A DNA stretch of 64,000 nucleotides from Clostridium sp. 1001271st1 H5 (GCF_005845215.1 NZ_SPHO01000006.1:124001-188000); one strand, 5' to 3'; positions 8,698 to 18,256 are shown, counted from the first letter of the stretch. Made by a program: numbers and translations. Notes: generated by a model not told the origin, from the letters alone.

Positions 8698-9345
8698 ATG
8701 GATGGTTTTTTACGAGTTTTCTCCTATTGGAGGCTGCTGCTGGACGGTTTTCTGATTACGCTTAAGCTTTCTCTCACAGTAATCATTACCAGCACCCTTT
8801 TAGGAGTTATGTGCGGTATGCTCTTTACCTTAAAAAACAAGGGTGTCAGGGGCATTTTAAGGGTATATGTGGAATTATTCAGAGGATGCCCTCTGCTCAT
8901 GCAGCTGTTTATGGGTTATTACGGCCTGGCTTATCTTGGAATACAGATAGATATCTTTTCAGCTGTAGTATTAGTATACACCTTGTACGGAGGCGCCTAT
9001 ATAGCGGAAATCATACGCTCCGGAATCGAAAGCATTCCAAAGGGACAGTGGGAAGCCGCTAAATGTATTGGCCTGCGTCCACTGGATGTACTCAGAGACG
9101 TCATACTGCCGCAGTCCTTTAAAATATCCCTGCCGGCACTGATTGGTTTTCATCTGGGACTAATCAAAGATACGTCCATTGCATCCATCATTGGATATTC
9201 CGAACTTCTGCGGGAAGGGAAAACCATCATGAATGTCACAGGGTATCCTTTTGAGACTTACATTCTTGTGGCAGTGATTTATTTCATTATATGTTATCCG
9301 CTTTCAAAATACGTAGGGTGGACAGAAAGGAAGGCAGGCTTATGA
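8698..9345 (+). CDS. Amino-acid ABC transporter permease, subunit 2
   Basis: 215 residues, related to the preceding permease; [20 protein letters not shown] and [20 protein letters not shown] correspond to the same helix and EAA loop. It forms the membrane pore with subunit 1. Its stop overlaps the ATPase start by four bases (ATGA), indicating translational coupling. Confidence 0.93.
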   Translation: MDGFLRVFSYWRLLLDGFLITLKLSLTVIITSTLLGVMCGMLFTLKNKGVRGILRVYVELFRGCPLLMQLFMGYYGLAYLGIQIDIFSAVVLVYTLYGGAYIAEIIRSGIESIPKGQWEAAKCIGLRPLDVLRDVILPQSFKISLPALIGFHLGLIKDTSIASIIGYSELLREGKTIMNVTGYPFETYILVAVIYFIICYPLSKYVGWTERKAGL

Positions 9346-10073
9346 TTGAGGTGAAAAATATTTATAAATCCTTTGGCGCTCTGGATGTTCTGAAGGATGT
9401 ATCTCTGACTGTAAACAAGGGCGAGGTGGTAGTAATCATAGGCCCCAGCGGTTCAGGAAAAAGTACGCTGCTGCGCTGCATCAACCATCTGGAGACTCCT
9501 GATAAGGGCGAAATCGTGGTGGATGGCCAGGTTCTCACCGGCAAATCCAGCCAAATCAGAAAGGTCAGGGCCAACCTTGGTATGGTTTTCCAACAGTTCA
9601 ATCTCTTTCCTCATATGAATGTCTATGACAACATCACTCTGGGGCCTAAGCGTGTGCAGAGCATGTCCAAAGAGGACATGGATAAAACGGTGGATGACCT
9701 TCTGGCAAAGGTAGGGCTGTCTGACAAAAAGTATAGTTATCCCCCCCAGCTGTCGGGCGGTCAGCAGCAGCGCATTGCCATAGCCAGAGCACTGGCCATG
9801 AATCCGGAATACATGCTGTTCGACGAACCCACCTCTGCCCTGGACCCGGAGTTAATCGGAGAAGTACTGGAAGTCATGCGCCAGCTGGCAAAGGACGGTA
9901 TGACAATGATTATCGTGACTCATGAGATGAAGTTCGCCAAGGAGGTGGCGGACCGCGTAATCGTAATGGCGGACAGCCACATCATAGAGCAGGGACCTCC
10001 TGAAGAGTTGTTCACAGCGCCTAAAGAGGCACGCACCCGTTCATTCCTGCGGTCAGTTTTGGAAAAAGAATAA
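9342..10073 (+). CDS. Amino-acid ABC transporter ATPase
   Basis: 243 residues, GlnQ/HisP class. It shows Walker [10 protein letters not shown] near residue 36, a Q-loop in [12 protein letters not shown], the signature LSGGQQQR near 138, Walker [14 protein letters not shown] and the switch His in VTHEM. An in-frame extension exists upstream, but the ATG at 9342 overlaps the permease stop and has GGAAGG before it, so that start is chosen. It powers the importer made by the three preceding genes. Confidence 0.95.
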   Translation: MIEVKNIYKSFGALDVLKDVSLTVNKGEVVVIIGPSGSGKSTLLRCINHLETPDKGEIVVDGQVLTGKSSQIRKVRANLGMVFQQFNLFPHMNVYDNITLGPKRVQSMSKEDMDKTVDDLLAKVGLSDKKYSYPPQLSGGQQQRIAIARALAMNPEYMLFDEPTSALDPELIGEVLEVMRQLAKDGMTMIIVTHEMKFAKEVADRVIVMADSHIIEQGPPEELFTAPKEARTRSFLRSVLEKE

Positions 10074-10100
10074 AATAAAAGATAGAAAGGATATAATGCT

Positions 10101-10559
10101 ATGGATGTATACGAAAATATCAGAAAATCAGGATACGAATTGCCCCCAAGCCCGCCCAAAGGAGGTATCTATAAACCCGTTAAACAGGTAGGAAATCTGT
10201 TGTTCATATCAGGTCAGGGAGCTACACGCAATGGACAGCCTGCTGTCTCCGGAAAACTGGGCAGTGAACGTACCATCGAAGAAGGACAGGAGGCTGCCAG
10301 AATCTGCACGCTGAATGCATTAAGCGTGCTCCATGAATATCTGGGCGATTTAAACAAGATCAAAAGTGTTGTTAAGATTCTGGCCTTTGTAGCCAGCGCT
10401 CCGGGATTCAATTCCCAGCCCGCTGTGGTTGACGGTGCTTCCCAGCTTTTAAAGGACGTATTTGGTGATGACAACGGAGTAGGCGCCAGGTCTGCTATTT
10501 CTGCTATTGAATTACCTGGTAATATTTCAGTGGAAATTGAGTTCATATTCGAAATTTGA
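10101..10559 (+). CDS. RidA-family enamine/imine deaminase
   Basis: 152 residues of the YjgF/YER057c/UK114 fold. RidA proteins hydrolyse reactive enamine or imine intermediates released by PLP-dependent dehydratases. FISGQGA near residue 36 and the conserved active-site Arg in ARSAISAIELP near 133 are visible. Its position directly before a D-serine-dehydratase-like PLP enzyme is a functional fit: the dehydratase would release an enamine that RidA converts to the keto acid. It is slightly longer at the N-terminus than housekeeping RidA. Confidence 0.88.
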   Translation: MDVYENIRKSGYELPPSPPKGGIYKPVKQVGNLLFISGQGATRNGQPAVSGKLGSERTIEEGQEAARICTLNALSVLHEYLGDLNKIKSVVKILAFVASAPGFNSQPAVVDGASQLLKDVFGDDNGVGARSAISAIELPGNISVEIEFIFEI

Positions 10560-10594
10560 TGCAGACTGTCTCACATTGGGAAGGAGGGATAGGA

Positions 10595-11710
10595 ATGGAC
10601 GAAAACCGTTATCTTCTTAAACACACGGACGAGATTATCACCCCATGCTTAATCTATTATAAGGATATCATTGAGCAGAATATAACTGAAATGATATCTG
10701 CCGCCGGCAATGCAAACCGTTTATGGCCCCATGTGAAATCCCATAAAATGAAAAAGCTGGTGGAGCTGCAGATTAAAATGGGTATTACAAGATTCAAATG
10801 CGCAACCATAGCCGAAGCCCAGATGGTTGCCGAAAGCGGTGCTTCCGATGCACTGGTGGCTTACCCGCTGGTGGGGCCCAACATAAAACGGTTTCTTGAA
10901 TTAGTTAAAACCTATACAGGCACACGTTTCTGGGCCATTGGAGATGACCGGGAGCAGGTCTCACTGCTTAACAGCGCTGCCGGCACCCAGGAAATCATGG
11001 TGAATTTTTTGGCCGACGTCAACATGGGTACCAACAGAACCGGGATTTCCATGGATAAACTGCCGGATTTTTACCGGTACTGCTGTAATCTTCCCTGGCT
11101 CTCTGTCCAGGGGCTTCACTGCTATGACGGCAACAACGGCATTGCCGAATACGATGCCAGGGAAAAAGCAGTGGACGAAATAGACCGGGCAGTATTCACA
11201 ACCGTGGCCGCCCTGGAGCAGGCGGGCTTTCCCTGCCCGGTTCTGGTTATGGGCGGCACCCCCTCTTTTCCCTGTCATGCCCGCTATAAACGTGTTTATC
11301 TGTCACCTGGCACAGGCGTTATCTCCGACTTCGGTTACGCCAGTAAATTTACAGATGAAACCTTTGCGCCTGCCGGATTGCTCATGACCCGTGTTGTCAG
11401 TCATGGCGCTCCCGGACTCTTTACATTGGATTTGGGCTATAAAGGAATCGCCGCCGACCCTCCCGGCCTCAGAGGCTGTCTTATCGGTGACTGGCATGCC
11501 ACCCCCCTGAATCAGAATGAAGAACATTGGATTTGGAAAATGGAAGAGGGCTATGAGGACCAGAGGCCCGCTATCGGAACTGTATTATATGTGATTCCCA
11601 CCCATATCTGTCCCACCAGCGCCCTGTATCCTGAAGCCCTGGTTGCCCTGGATGGTAAAATAGTTGATATTTGGGAAGTGACAGCCAGAAACAGAAAGCT
11701 TTCCATATAG
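10595..11710 (+). CDS. D-serine-dehydratase/D-threonine-aldolase-like PLP enzyme
   Basis: 372 residues, fold-type III PLP enzyme with an alanine-racemase-like barrel. The Schiff-base lysine is K48 in WPHVKSHK. The C-terminal metal site of the DSD1 group is present as PTHICPTSALY, with His and Cys two residues apart near 340. Known members eliminate or retro-aldol cleave D-beta-hydroxy amino acids; D-glucosaminate dehydratase is reported in this broad group. The ATG at 10595 is chosen because GGAGGG lies 7 bases upstream; an earlier start would overlap RidA. With the aldolase and keto-deoxy kinase that follow, a dehydratase on a 2-amino-2-deoxy-aldonate giving 2-keto-3-deoxy-aldonate is the likeliest role, by inference. 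Confidence 0.8.
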   Translation: MDENRYLLKHTDEIITPCLIYYKDIIEQNITEMISAAGNANRLWPHVKSHKMKKLVELQIKMGITRFKCATIAEAQMVAESGASDALVAYPLVGPNIKRFLELVKTYTGTRFWAIGDDREQVSLLNSAAGTQEIMVNFLADVNMGTNRTGISMDKLPDFYRYCCNLPWLSVQGLHCYDGNNGIAEYDAREKAVDEIDRAVFTTVAALEQAGFPCPVLVMGGTPSFPCHARYKRVYLSPGTGVISDFGYASKFTDETFAPAGLLMTRVVSHGAPGLFTLDLGYKGIAADPPGLRGCLIGDWHATPLNQNEEHWIWKMEEGYEDQRPAIGTVLYVIPTHICPTSALYPEALVALDGKIVDIWEVTARNRKLSI

Positions 11711-11724
11711 GGAGGTAAATGCTT

Positions 11725-12363
11725 ATGAATATACTGGATAACAGGATAATTGCCATCCTAAGGGATGTGGATGCAGAGAACATCGCAGACGTAATAAACG
11801 CTTTGATGGATGGCGGCATCAAAGCCATTGAGATTCCGTTAAGCCATAACTCTCCTGCCGCCAAAGCAGCCAGCCTCCGAACCATCCAAAAATCCCATGA
11901 GATTTTTGGAGACCAGATTTTCCTGGGGGCCGGAACCATATTAAGTCCTGAAGAAGCCGAGTCCGCGGCCAATGCCGGAGCAAAATACATTATATCTCCC
12001 AACATGGACCCTGAAACCATAAAAAAGACCAAGGCATTGGGGTTGTTCTCCATGCCGGGAGCCATGACCCCCTCGGAGATTGCAGACGCTTATAAAAATG
12101 GCGCCGATATTGTCAAAATATTCCCGGCCGGAAATCTGGGGGCAGATTATATCAAAGCGATAAAAGGCCCTCTGGGTTTTATTCCGTTTGCTGCTGTGGG
12201 AGGGGTCAATCTTGAAAATGCCGGAAAGCTGCTGCAGGCTGGTTATCACATGATTGCTGTGGGAGGAAACCTGGCCGACAAAAAGGCTATACAGGACGGC
12301 GACTTCCGGAAAATCAGCTCCCTGGCCAGAGCTTATAAAGAAATTGCGGACACAGCAATATAG
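11725..12363 (+). CDS. KDPG/KDPGal-type class I aldolase
   Basis: 212 residues, the normal length of Eda/DgoA aldolases. The Schiff-base lysine is in ADIVKIFPAG near residue 130. Other family motifs are IEIPLSHNSP, GAGTILSPEEA and PGAMTPSEI. It cleaves 2-keto-3-deoxy-6-phospho sugar acids to pyruvate and glyceraldehyde 3-phosphate. An ATG at 11719 lies only 3 bases from the GGAGG; the ATG at 11725 has a 9-base spacing and is preferred. It sits between the PLP enzyme and the kinase, consistent with the last step of the pathway. Gluco or galacto stereospecificity cannot be read from the sequence. Confidence 0.88.
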   Translation: MNILDNRIIAILRDVDAENIADVINALMDGGIKAIEIPLSHNSPAAKAASLRTIQKSHEIFGDQIFLGAGTILSPEEAESAANAGAKYIISPNMDPETIKKTKALGLFSMPGAMTPSEIADAYKNGADIVKIFPAGNLGADYIKAIKGPLGFIPFAAVGGVNLENAGKLLQAGYHMIAVGGNLADKKAIQDGDFRKISSLARAYKEIADTAI

Positions 12364-12389
12364 CAAAAACAAGTAAAGCAGGTATATCT

Positions 12390-13388
12390 ATGGGAAATAT
12401 ATGTATAACAATAGACGGAGGAACCACCAATACCCGCTGTCTGGTTTGGAACCGGGAAGAACAGGTCATAGCCGGCTGCAAATTAAGCATCGGAGCGCGC
12501 AACGGCGCTATTGAACACGGAAATGACGCTCTAAAGACCCAGCTCAAACTCAATCTGGAGCAGGTATTGGAGTCCTCGGGCCATTGTTGGGCAGATGTGG
12601 AATCCGTCCTTGCATGCGGTATGATTACCAGTTCCTCAGGACTATATGAATTGGCTCATTTAAGTACACCTGCCGGATTAAAAGAATTGGCCGAGGGCAT
12701 AAAAACCATACTGATTCCCGATGTAAGTCCTGTGCCCATTCATTTTATACCCGGTGTGAAAAACCGTGTAAATCATCCGGACTTCGAATCCGTGGACCGG
12801 ATGGATATGATGCGCGGAGAGGAAACAGAAAGCATGGCCTTATTGAGCCGCCATCACAAGGGAACCCCCATGCTGCTCATTCTTCCTGGTTCCCACAACA
12901 AATATATATCCGTAGATGAGAAATGCAGGATTACCGGATGCATGACATCAATGAGCGGCGAAATACTCTCATCTCTTACGTTAAATACCATACTGGCAGC
13001 ATCCGTTAACTGCAGCTTTTTAGATGAGTCTGAGCTGGATACATATTGGCTCCTGAACGGCTGCAGAAACAGCCATGCATTAGGTATTGGAAGAGCTGCA
13101 TTTCTGACCAGGGTCCTTCATCTGTTCTGCGAACGTTCGCCCCAGCAATTAGGCAGCTATCTCCTGGGAACAGTCGTTGCTCTGGATTTGGAGGCGCTTA
13201 AGGGTTCAAAAGCAATCACCTTTAACCACGGCCATAAGATTGTAATTGGCGGAAAAGGAACAATGGCCCTTGCCCTTTCCCAAATCCTAAAGGAAGAGTA
13301 TCCTGATTCAGAGGTTTTACAGGATTGCACGGAATACCTGGCAGGCATGGGAGCCAGGTTAATCTGGCAGGCTTCCCTGGATAATTAG
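12390..13388 (+). CDS. 2-keto-3-deoxygalactonokinase-family sugar-acid kinase
   Basis: 332 residues, DgoK family (ASKHA fold). The phosphate-binding loop is IDGGTTNTRC at the N-terminus; DMMRGEETES near residue 148 and LPGSHNKYISVD near 172 are family hallmarks. It phosphorylates a 2-keto-3-deoxy aldonate at C6, producing the substrate of the adjacent aldolase. It is the last gene of the cluster and is followed by a strong bidirectional hairpin terminator. Confidence 0.87.
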   Translation: MGNICITIDGGTTNTRCLVWNREEQVIAGCKLSIGARNGAIEHGNDALKTQLKLNLEQVLESSGHCWADVESVLACGMITSSSGLYELAHLSTPAGLKELAEGIKTILIPDVSPVPIHFIPGVKNRVNHPDFESVDRMDMMRGEETESMALLSRHHKGTPMLLILPGSHNKYISVDEKCRITGCMTSMSGEILSSLTLNTILAASVNCSFLDESELDTYWLLNGCRNSHALGIGRAAFLTRVLHLFCERSPQQLGSYLLGTVVALDLEALKGSKAITFNHGHKIVIGGKGTMALALSQILKEEYPDSEVLQDCTEYLAGMGARLIWQASLDN

Positions 13389-13415
13389 CCACTTCACGCC
13401 TGTCTCATTCATTTC

Positions 13416-13448
13416 GGCCGCCGGAACCCAAATCCATTCCCGGCGGCC
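13416..13448. terminator. Bidirectional hairpin terminator
   Basis: GGCCGCCGG pairs perfectly with CCGGCGGCC across a 15-base loop, between the convergent kinase and ABC-exporter genes. T-rich sequence follows on the plus strand. Confidence 0.7.
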
Positions 13449-13465
13449 CTTCTCTTTCCATCTGT

Positions 13466-15208
13466 CTACAAACTCCAGTTCAGGCTCTTTCCCTGAAGTT
13501 CCGCCATATGATGGTATATTCCCTTCTGCTCCATCAGTTCTTCCGGCGTCCCCTGCTCTGCCACGCAGCCATCCTTTAACACCACAATCCGGTCTGCTCC
13601 TGCCACGGTCCTCATTCTGTGCGCAATTATCAGCACAGTCTTATTCTTAACCAGATTGGATATGGCTTCCTGTACCTGCGTCTCATTCTCCACATCCAGC
13701 GAGGCCGTGGCCTCATCCATGAGAATCACGGGCGCATCCTTTAAGAGGGCCCTGGCAATAGACAGCCGCTGGCGCTCACCGCCGGACAGAGTGGAGCCAT
13801 TTTCTCCAATCCGTGTCTCATACCCCTTTGGCAGACGGCGGATGAATTCCCCGCACTGAGCTGCCTCGGCTGCTTCCATAACCTCCTGGTCGGATGCGCC
13901 TTTGCGGCCCAGCCGGATATTTTCCATGATGGTATCGTTAAACAGGACCACATCCTGGAACACAATGGAAAAGCTTTTGAGCAGTGTCTCCGGCTCTATC
14001 TGGCTTATGTCCGTTCCCCCCAGTGTAATCTTCCCTCTGTCAATATCCCAGAACCTGGCTGCCAGCTTGGCACTGGTGGATTTTCCGCCGCCTGACGGCC
14101 CGACCAGAGCCGTCACCTGGCCCTGCTTTGCAGTAAAGGACACATCCTTTAAAACCGGTTCCCCGTCTTTATAGGAAAATCCCACATGGTCAAACACAAT
14201 GTCATAACCATCATAGACAGCTTCCTTACTGCCCTGCTGGACAGGCTGTTCCTCAATTCCTTTCATCCGTTCCACCACCAGAAGGGTGGAATACACAGCC
14301 GACAGGTTCTGCAGACAGCTGCTAAGAGGGCCGTACAGCCTGGTAGACGCCACCATGAACATGAGGAACAGCATGAAGTCAATGGAACGGGATGACAGCA
14401 GGGATGCTCCCGCCAGTACCGTGGTGGCCATGCCGACTTTCAGGAACATCTGGGACGCCGTGACCATGGTGCCGTTAAACAGCTCCAGGCGTATGGTAAT
14501 GGACTCCACATTCATAATCTTCCGGTCCAGTCCTTGCAGATACTCCTCCTTCTGGTTATTGGCCTTGATATCCTGAATATTCTCAATGCACTCCTGGATA
14601 CCGTCGGATGCAGCGATTTTCGTCCCCTTCTGCCTGCGCTCCACCCGGTCCACCATGGGCCGGGTGCCTGCTGCCAGAAGAAAGGACACAGGAACCACCC
14701 ACAGCACAGCCAGGCCCATCCGCCAGTCAGCAGCCAGAAGGCACACTCCGATGAAGGCCGTGGATATAAATGCGCCTATGAGTTCCGGTATGAAATGGGA
14801 GAATGCCTTTTCAATAAACGCGCTGTCAGCCATAATGGTGGTGGTTAAATCCGCCAGGTCCCTCTTTCCAAAAAAGGACAGGGGCAGGGTCCTGAGCCGT
14901 TCTGCCAGCCGGATGCGCATATTGGCGCTTTCCGTATAGGAGGCCACAAAGGTAGCGTTATACTGGATTCTCCAAAAAACAAATATTAATATCAAAAGGA
15001 TAATGCTGATAATTACATACCCGGCCATCCCCATGGAAGGAGCCTTAAGACCCACCAGAGGGCCCAGCAGCCGTTCCAGAAACAGGAACAGTATGCCCAT
15101 GGGGAAAATCAGCCCCATATTAGTCAGGGCGCAGAAAAATATGGCCTTTGTCAGGTCTCTTCCCCCTTGTTCGCTCAATGCGAATTTTCTCTGCAGATAC
15201 TTGCTCAT
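13466..15208 (-). CDS. ABC transporter fusion subunit B, IrtB/YbtQ-like
   Basis: 580 residues: six membrane helices to about residue 310, then an ATPase domain with Walker A GPSGGGKST, signature LSGGERQR and Walker B VILMDEATASLD. The fold is of the exporter type, but the pair resembles IrtAB/YbtPQ, in which such half-transporters import ferric siderophores. The start at 15208 overlaps the stop of the partner gene as ATGA and has an AGGTGG upstream, so it is preferred over an upstream GTG. The operon carries a TTAG-N6-CTAA iron-type box before its first ABC gene, which supports an iron or siderophore role by inference. Confidence 0.82.
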   Translation of the reverse strand: MSKYLQRKFALSEQGGRDLTKAIFFCALTNMGLIFPMGILFLFLERLLGPLVGLKAPSMGMAGYVIISIILLILIFVFWRIQYNATFVASYTESANMRIRLAERLRTLPLSFFGKRDLADLTTTIMADSAFIEKAFSHFIPELIGAFISTAFIGVCLLAADWRMGLAVLWVVPVSFLLAAGTRPMVDRVERRQKGTKIAASDGIQECIENIQDIKANNQKEEYLQGLDRKIMNVESITIRLELFNGTMVTASQMFLKVGMATTVLAGASLLSSRSIDFMLFLMFMVASTRLYGPLSSCLQNLSAVYSTLLVVERMKGIEEQPVQQGSKEAVYDGYDIVFDHVGFSYKDGEPVLKDVSFTAKQGQVTALVGPSGGGKSTSAKLAARFWDIDRGKITLGGTDISQIEPETLLKSFSIVFQDVVLFNDTIMENIRLGRKGASDQEVMEAAEAAQCGEFIRRLPKGYETRIGENGSTLSGGERQRLSIARALLKDAPVILMDEATASLDVENETQVQEAISNLVKNKTVLIIAHRMRTVAGADRIVVLKDGCVAEQGTPEELMEQKGIYHHMAELQGKSLNWSL

Positions 15209-17019
15209 GCCATTCCACCTACCTTCCACTCTACTGAGGTCTGATAATCCTTCCACATTTTTGCATACAGCCCCCGGGCCTTCAGAAGTTCATCGTGATT
15301 TCCCTGCTCAGCCACCCTGCCTTCCTCCATCACGAAGATACAGTCGGCCCTGCACACCGTAGACAGTCTGTGCGCAATCATAATCACAGTCTTGCCCTCC
15401 ACCAGCTTCTCAAATGCCTGCTGAATCAGATATTCATTATCCGGGTCTGCAAATGCCGTGGCTTCATCCAGGAGAACAATGGGAGCATCCTTCAGGATTG
15501 CCCTGGCCAGGGCAATTCTCTGCATTTCCCCGCCTGACAGGTACACGCCCTTGGTCCCCACCACCGTATCCAGCCCCTGGGGCATCTTTTCAATGATGTC
15601 CTCACACCTGGCTGCTTTCACGGCCCTCATGACCTCCTCCTTATCCGCCTTTGGCCTTGCCGCCCGTATATTGTTCAGCAGGCTGTCCTTAAAGAGGCGG
15701 CTGTCCTGGAACACAAAGCTGACCTGCTTCATCAGCTCTTTTGTCCCCATGTCCCTCACATCCACGCCGCCGATGCATATGCTTCCCCTGTCCACGTCAA
15801 AGAACCTGGGAATCAGGCTGACCAGGGTGGTCTTGCCGCTTCCCGAGGCCCCTACCATTGCGGCGGTTGCTCCCTGGGGTACGGTAAGGGACACGTGGTC
15901 CAGGGCATTTACCCCGTCCTTATTATAGGAAAAGGAAACGTCCTTAATCTCAATCCTGTGGTTTTCAGGCTTCCTTGGAACAGCTGGCTCAGGAAGGGGT
16001 TTTTCCCTGATAATATTCAGTATGCGCTCCAGGGCATCATTGGCAGCCACGGTATTTTCACTGGTCCACATGATTTTATCCATCATGGTCACGCAGACAG
16101 GCGTAAAGAGGATATAAAAAACCAGGTCCAATACCGTTGTCACATAGGCTTCCCCCCTGGCCGCATCCCCTGCCAGAAGAAGCCCGGCTGGTATGAGAAC
16201 GGCAAAAATGCCGTTGATGCTGACTGAATAACAGCACATAGGTATCCTGAGGGACAGGGTATAATTCACAGCCCAGTCCTTGTAGCGCATGATGGAATCG
16301 TGAAAGCTTTTAAAGGAAAAAATGCTCTGCTGGAATGTTTTCACCACAGGTATTCCCCGCACATACTCCACGGCCTCATTGTTCATGTCCTCCAGGGCAT
16401 TCTGGTACTGCCTCATGCACTCGGCCATTCCGGTCCCCATCATCCGGCTGAGGAAAAATGCGCCTGCGGCCATGGGGATGAGACTAATCAGGCCAAATCT
16501 CCAGTCGAACACCAGAAGCAGAACCAGCACTGCCGCAGGTGTCACCAGGGCACCGGCCAGGTCCGGCAGCTGATGGGCCAGATACGTCTCTGTCTGGCCC
16601 GCTCCGTCGTCGATGATGCGGCGCAGCTTTCCGCTGCCAGTCCCCTTAAAATAACCAATAGGCAGTTCTGTCAGATGGTGAAGGGCAACTGTTTTCATGT
16701 TCCTGGCCGTCCGGAAGGCAGAAATATGGGTGCACATCAGAGCTCCAAAATAGATCAGCATACTGAAGAGCGAGGATGCCACCGCCATCCATCCCCAGTA
16801 AACCAGCATTCCCCCGTCCGGGCCCTCGGGCCAGTTAAGCACCGCCAGCTTTATCACCTTCCACATACACAGATAGGGCACCAGGCTTATGACTGCGCTG
16901 ATTCCTGACAGGACGCAGCCTGCTCCCGTCAGGTATTTGTGCTTTCCCGCAAAGGTCTTGAGCGTCACCTTACCTGTATCAGGAAGCTGTGTCATAATAT
17001 GCTTTCGTTTACCATCCAC
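15205..17019 (-). CDS. ABC transporter fusion subunit A, IrtA/YbtP-like
   Basis: 604 residues: membrane domain to about 330, ATPase domain with GASGSGKTT, the signature YLSGGEMQR and Walker B IVLLDEATAFADPDNE. The ATAFADPxNE variant of the usual ATSALD is characteristic of YbtP/IrtA-type siderophore ABC proteins. Translation probably begins at a GTG eight bases after AAGGAGG. A perfect palindrome TTAGTT-TC-AACTAA lies 18 bases upstream of that GTG, immediately before the ribosome site. It forms a heterodimer with the next gene; a TetR gene precedes it by about 110 bases. Confidence 0.82.
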   Translation of the reverse strand: MDGKRKHIMTQLPDTGKVTLKTFAGKHKYLTGAGCVLSGISAVISLVPYLCMWKVIKLAVLNWPEGPDGGMLVYWGWMAVASSLFSMLIYFGALMCTHISAFRTARNMKTVALHHLTELPIGYFKGTGSGKLRRIIDDGAGQTETYLAHQLPDLAGALVTPAAVLVLLLVFDWRFGLISLIPMAAGAFFLSRMMGTGMAECMRQYQNALEDMNNEAVEYVRGIPVVKTFQQSIFSFKSFHDSIMRYKDWAVNYTLSLRIPMCCYSVSINGIFAVLIPAGLLLAGDAARGEAYVTTVLDLVFYILFTPVCVTMMDKIMWTSENTVAANDALERILNIIREKPLPEPAVPRKPENHRIEIKDVSFSYNKDGVNALDHVSLTVPQGATAAMVGASGSGKTTLVSLIPRFFDVDRGSICIGGVDVRDMGTKELMKQVSFVFQDSRLFKDSLLNNIRAARPKADKEEVMRAVKAARCEDIIEKMPQGLDTVVGTKGVYLSGGEMQRIALARAILKDAPIVLLDEATAFADPDNEYLIQQAFEKLVEGKTVIMIAHRLSTVCRADCIFVMEEGRVAEQGNHDELLKARGLYAKMWKDYQTSVEWKVGGMA

Positions 17020-17037
17020 TTTTTCATCCTCCTTTTA

Positions 17038-17051
17038 TTAGTTTCAACTAA
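17038..17051. promoter_or_regulatory. Iron-type box TTAGTTTCAACTAA before the ABC pair
   Basis: Perfect 6-bp-arm palindrome identical to the site before feoB at 26343 and nearly identical to that at the peroxiredoxin promoter. It lies 18 bases upstream of the ABC gene start, next to the ribosome site, so a bound repressor would block transcription from any promoter upstream. Confidence 0.7.
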
Positions 17052-17132
17052 CCATTTGTTATAAAATTAAGGCTGTCAGGCTCCCGCCTTAAGCCTCTCT
17101 CCCGCCTGCAGCCTGCACCATTTCTGTCATAC

Positions 17133-17756
17133 TCACACATCCAGGCCCATGATGCGCACCCATCCTGCATGTTGGAAACGGCTTAAGATAAGGGAGCAGG
17201 AGACCGCCTGTTCTCTTGGCAGGTCATGGGACACAAATTCATGAAGCTGCTGGAAAAAGGACCTGCACAGAATATGAATCAGCGTACTGCTCATCCCCGC
17301 TGCCGTATGCCCCAAAGACTCCATGGCATTGATAAAATCCCAGCAGGATTGCTCCTCCACTGCTGCCAGTCTGTCAAAATAGCGTTCCCTTACCCCCGGC
17401 GCACTGCAGCACAGCAGCAGTTTGAATACCTCAAAATGGTCATAGATATAATTCACCATCCATGGAATATACTGCTCTGTAATCTCATTCAGCCGGGCAG
17501 GCTGCAATCCGGGCGGCAGGGAAGCAAATTCCTTGTGCACTTTATCATACATGGCCAGCAGTTCCTCTGCCGTGTCCGCTGTCAGGGCGTCAAACAATGC
17601 TTTCTTTCCCGGAAAATAACCGTATATGGCTCCGGTTGTCACCGACGCCTCCTTTGCAATTCTCCTGAGGGATGCCTTTTCATATCCATATGTAAGAAAT
17701 TCCTTTTTCCCTGCCTCTAATATGGCTGCAGCTGTGCTGTTATCCCGGCCCCCCAT
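17133..17756 (-). CDS. TetR/AcrR-family regulator of the ABC pair
   Basis: About 207 residues. The helix-turn-helix ASLRRIAKEASVTTGAIYG and the following GYFPGKKALFDAL are classic TetR. The C-terminal domain is helical with no recognised ligand. The ATG at 17756 follows GGGGG at good spacing; the open frame extends upstream without a ribosome site. Palindromes overlie the promoter region upstream (17788-17821), pointing to autoregulation. It is the first gene of a minus-strand run with the two ABC genes. Confidence 0.88.
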   Translation of the reverse strand: MGGRDNSTAAAILEAGKKEFLTYGYEKASLRRIAKEASVTTGAIYGYFPGKKALFDALTADTAEELLAMYDKVHKEFASLPPGLQPARLNEITEQYIPWMVNYIYDHFEVFKLLLCCSAPGVRERYFDRLAAVEEQSCWDFINAMESLGHTAAGMSSTLIHILCRSFFQQLHEFVSHDLPREQAVSCSLILSRFQHAGWVRIMGLDV

Positions 17757-17787
17757 GTCAATCCCCCTGTCCTTTCCCCATATCCTT

Positions 17788-17821
17788 ATAACACTGTTAT
17801 ATAACATCGTTATTATGTTAC
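17788..17821. promoter_or_regulatory. Palindromic operator cluster upstream of the TetR gene
   Basis: A 10-bp perfect palindrome GTTATATAAC (17796-17805) and an overlapping inverted repeat TAACAT-N7-ATGTTA (17802-17820). Their AT-rich placement 40-60 bases before the TetR start suggests a promoter with overlapping operator. Confidence 0.5.
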
Positions 17822-17933
17822 AAAAAAAGGCATCCGTCAATGCATATAACTGATACCTTTTCTCATTAAACCATTTTTTGCATTTTTTGAAAAATCTTCT
17901 CAAATAAACTGATTAAAATCACGCGATTTGGAG

Positions 17934-17957
17934 TATGATTAAGTTAGACAGGTCTAA
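17934..17957 (+). promoter_or_regulatory. -10 element plus iron-type box of the HMA-like gene
   Basis: TATGAT (17934-17939) is followed after four bases by the palindrome TTAGAC-AG-GTCTAA (17944-17957). This matches the TTAG-N6-CTAA pattern at the feo, peroxiredoxin and ABC promoters. The -35 region is weak. Confidence 0.6.
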
Positions 17958-18006
17958 TCCAAATGCATCAAATTGTCAAAAACAATTATTAGAAAGGACA
18001 AATATC

Positions 18007-18240
18007 ATGGGACGCAGTTATCATTTATCAAAGAAACTGGCAGATAATCAAGCCAGGGAAATCCTTCGGGAAATAAGTGAGCTTCCCGATATCAAGCAGG
18101 CCCATTTCAGTACAGGCCTGGACTATCTGGAAATAGAGACAGGCAATCAGGATTACTCCGATGTTATGTCCAGGGCCGTCAACATTTTCCGCCGGGCAGG
18201 CGGAGGCTGTGAACTCTCCTTTGCCAGGTTCCTCCATTAA
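18007..18240 (+). CDS. Small HMA-like protein without CxxC
   Basis: 77 residues. The predicted order (helix NQAREILREISELPDIKQ, strand AHFSTGLDYLEIETG, helix YSDVMSRAVNIFRRAGG, strand) resembles a ferredoxin-like heavy-metal-associated domain. It also resembles the N-terminal region of the P1B ATPase at 21125-23200, but neither has the metal-binding CxxC. AAAGGA precedes the ATG at 18007. The gene is monocistronic, with an iron-type box at its promoter and a long hairpin after its stop. A role in metal trafficking or sensing is inferred only from this context. Confidence 0.6.
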   Translation: MGRSYHLSKKLADNQAREILREISELPDIKQAHFSTGLDYLEIETGNQDYSDVMSRAVNIFRRAGGGCELSFARFLH

Positions 18241-18256
18241 GCCAGGGGACCTTCAT

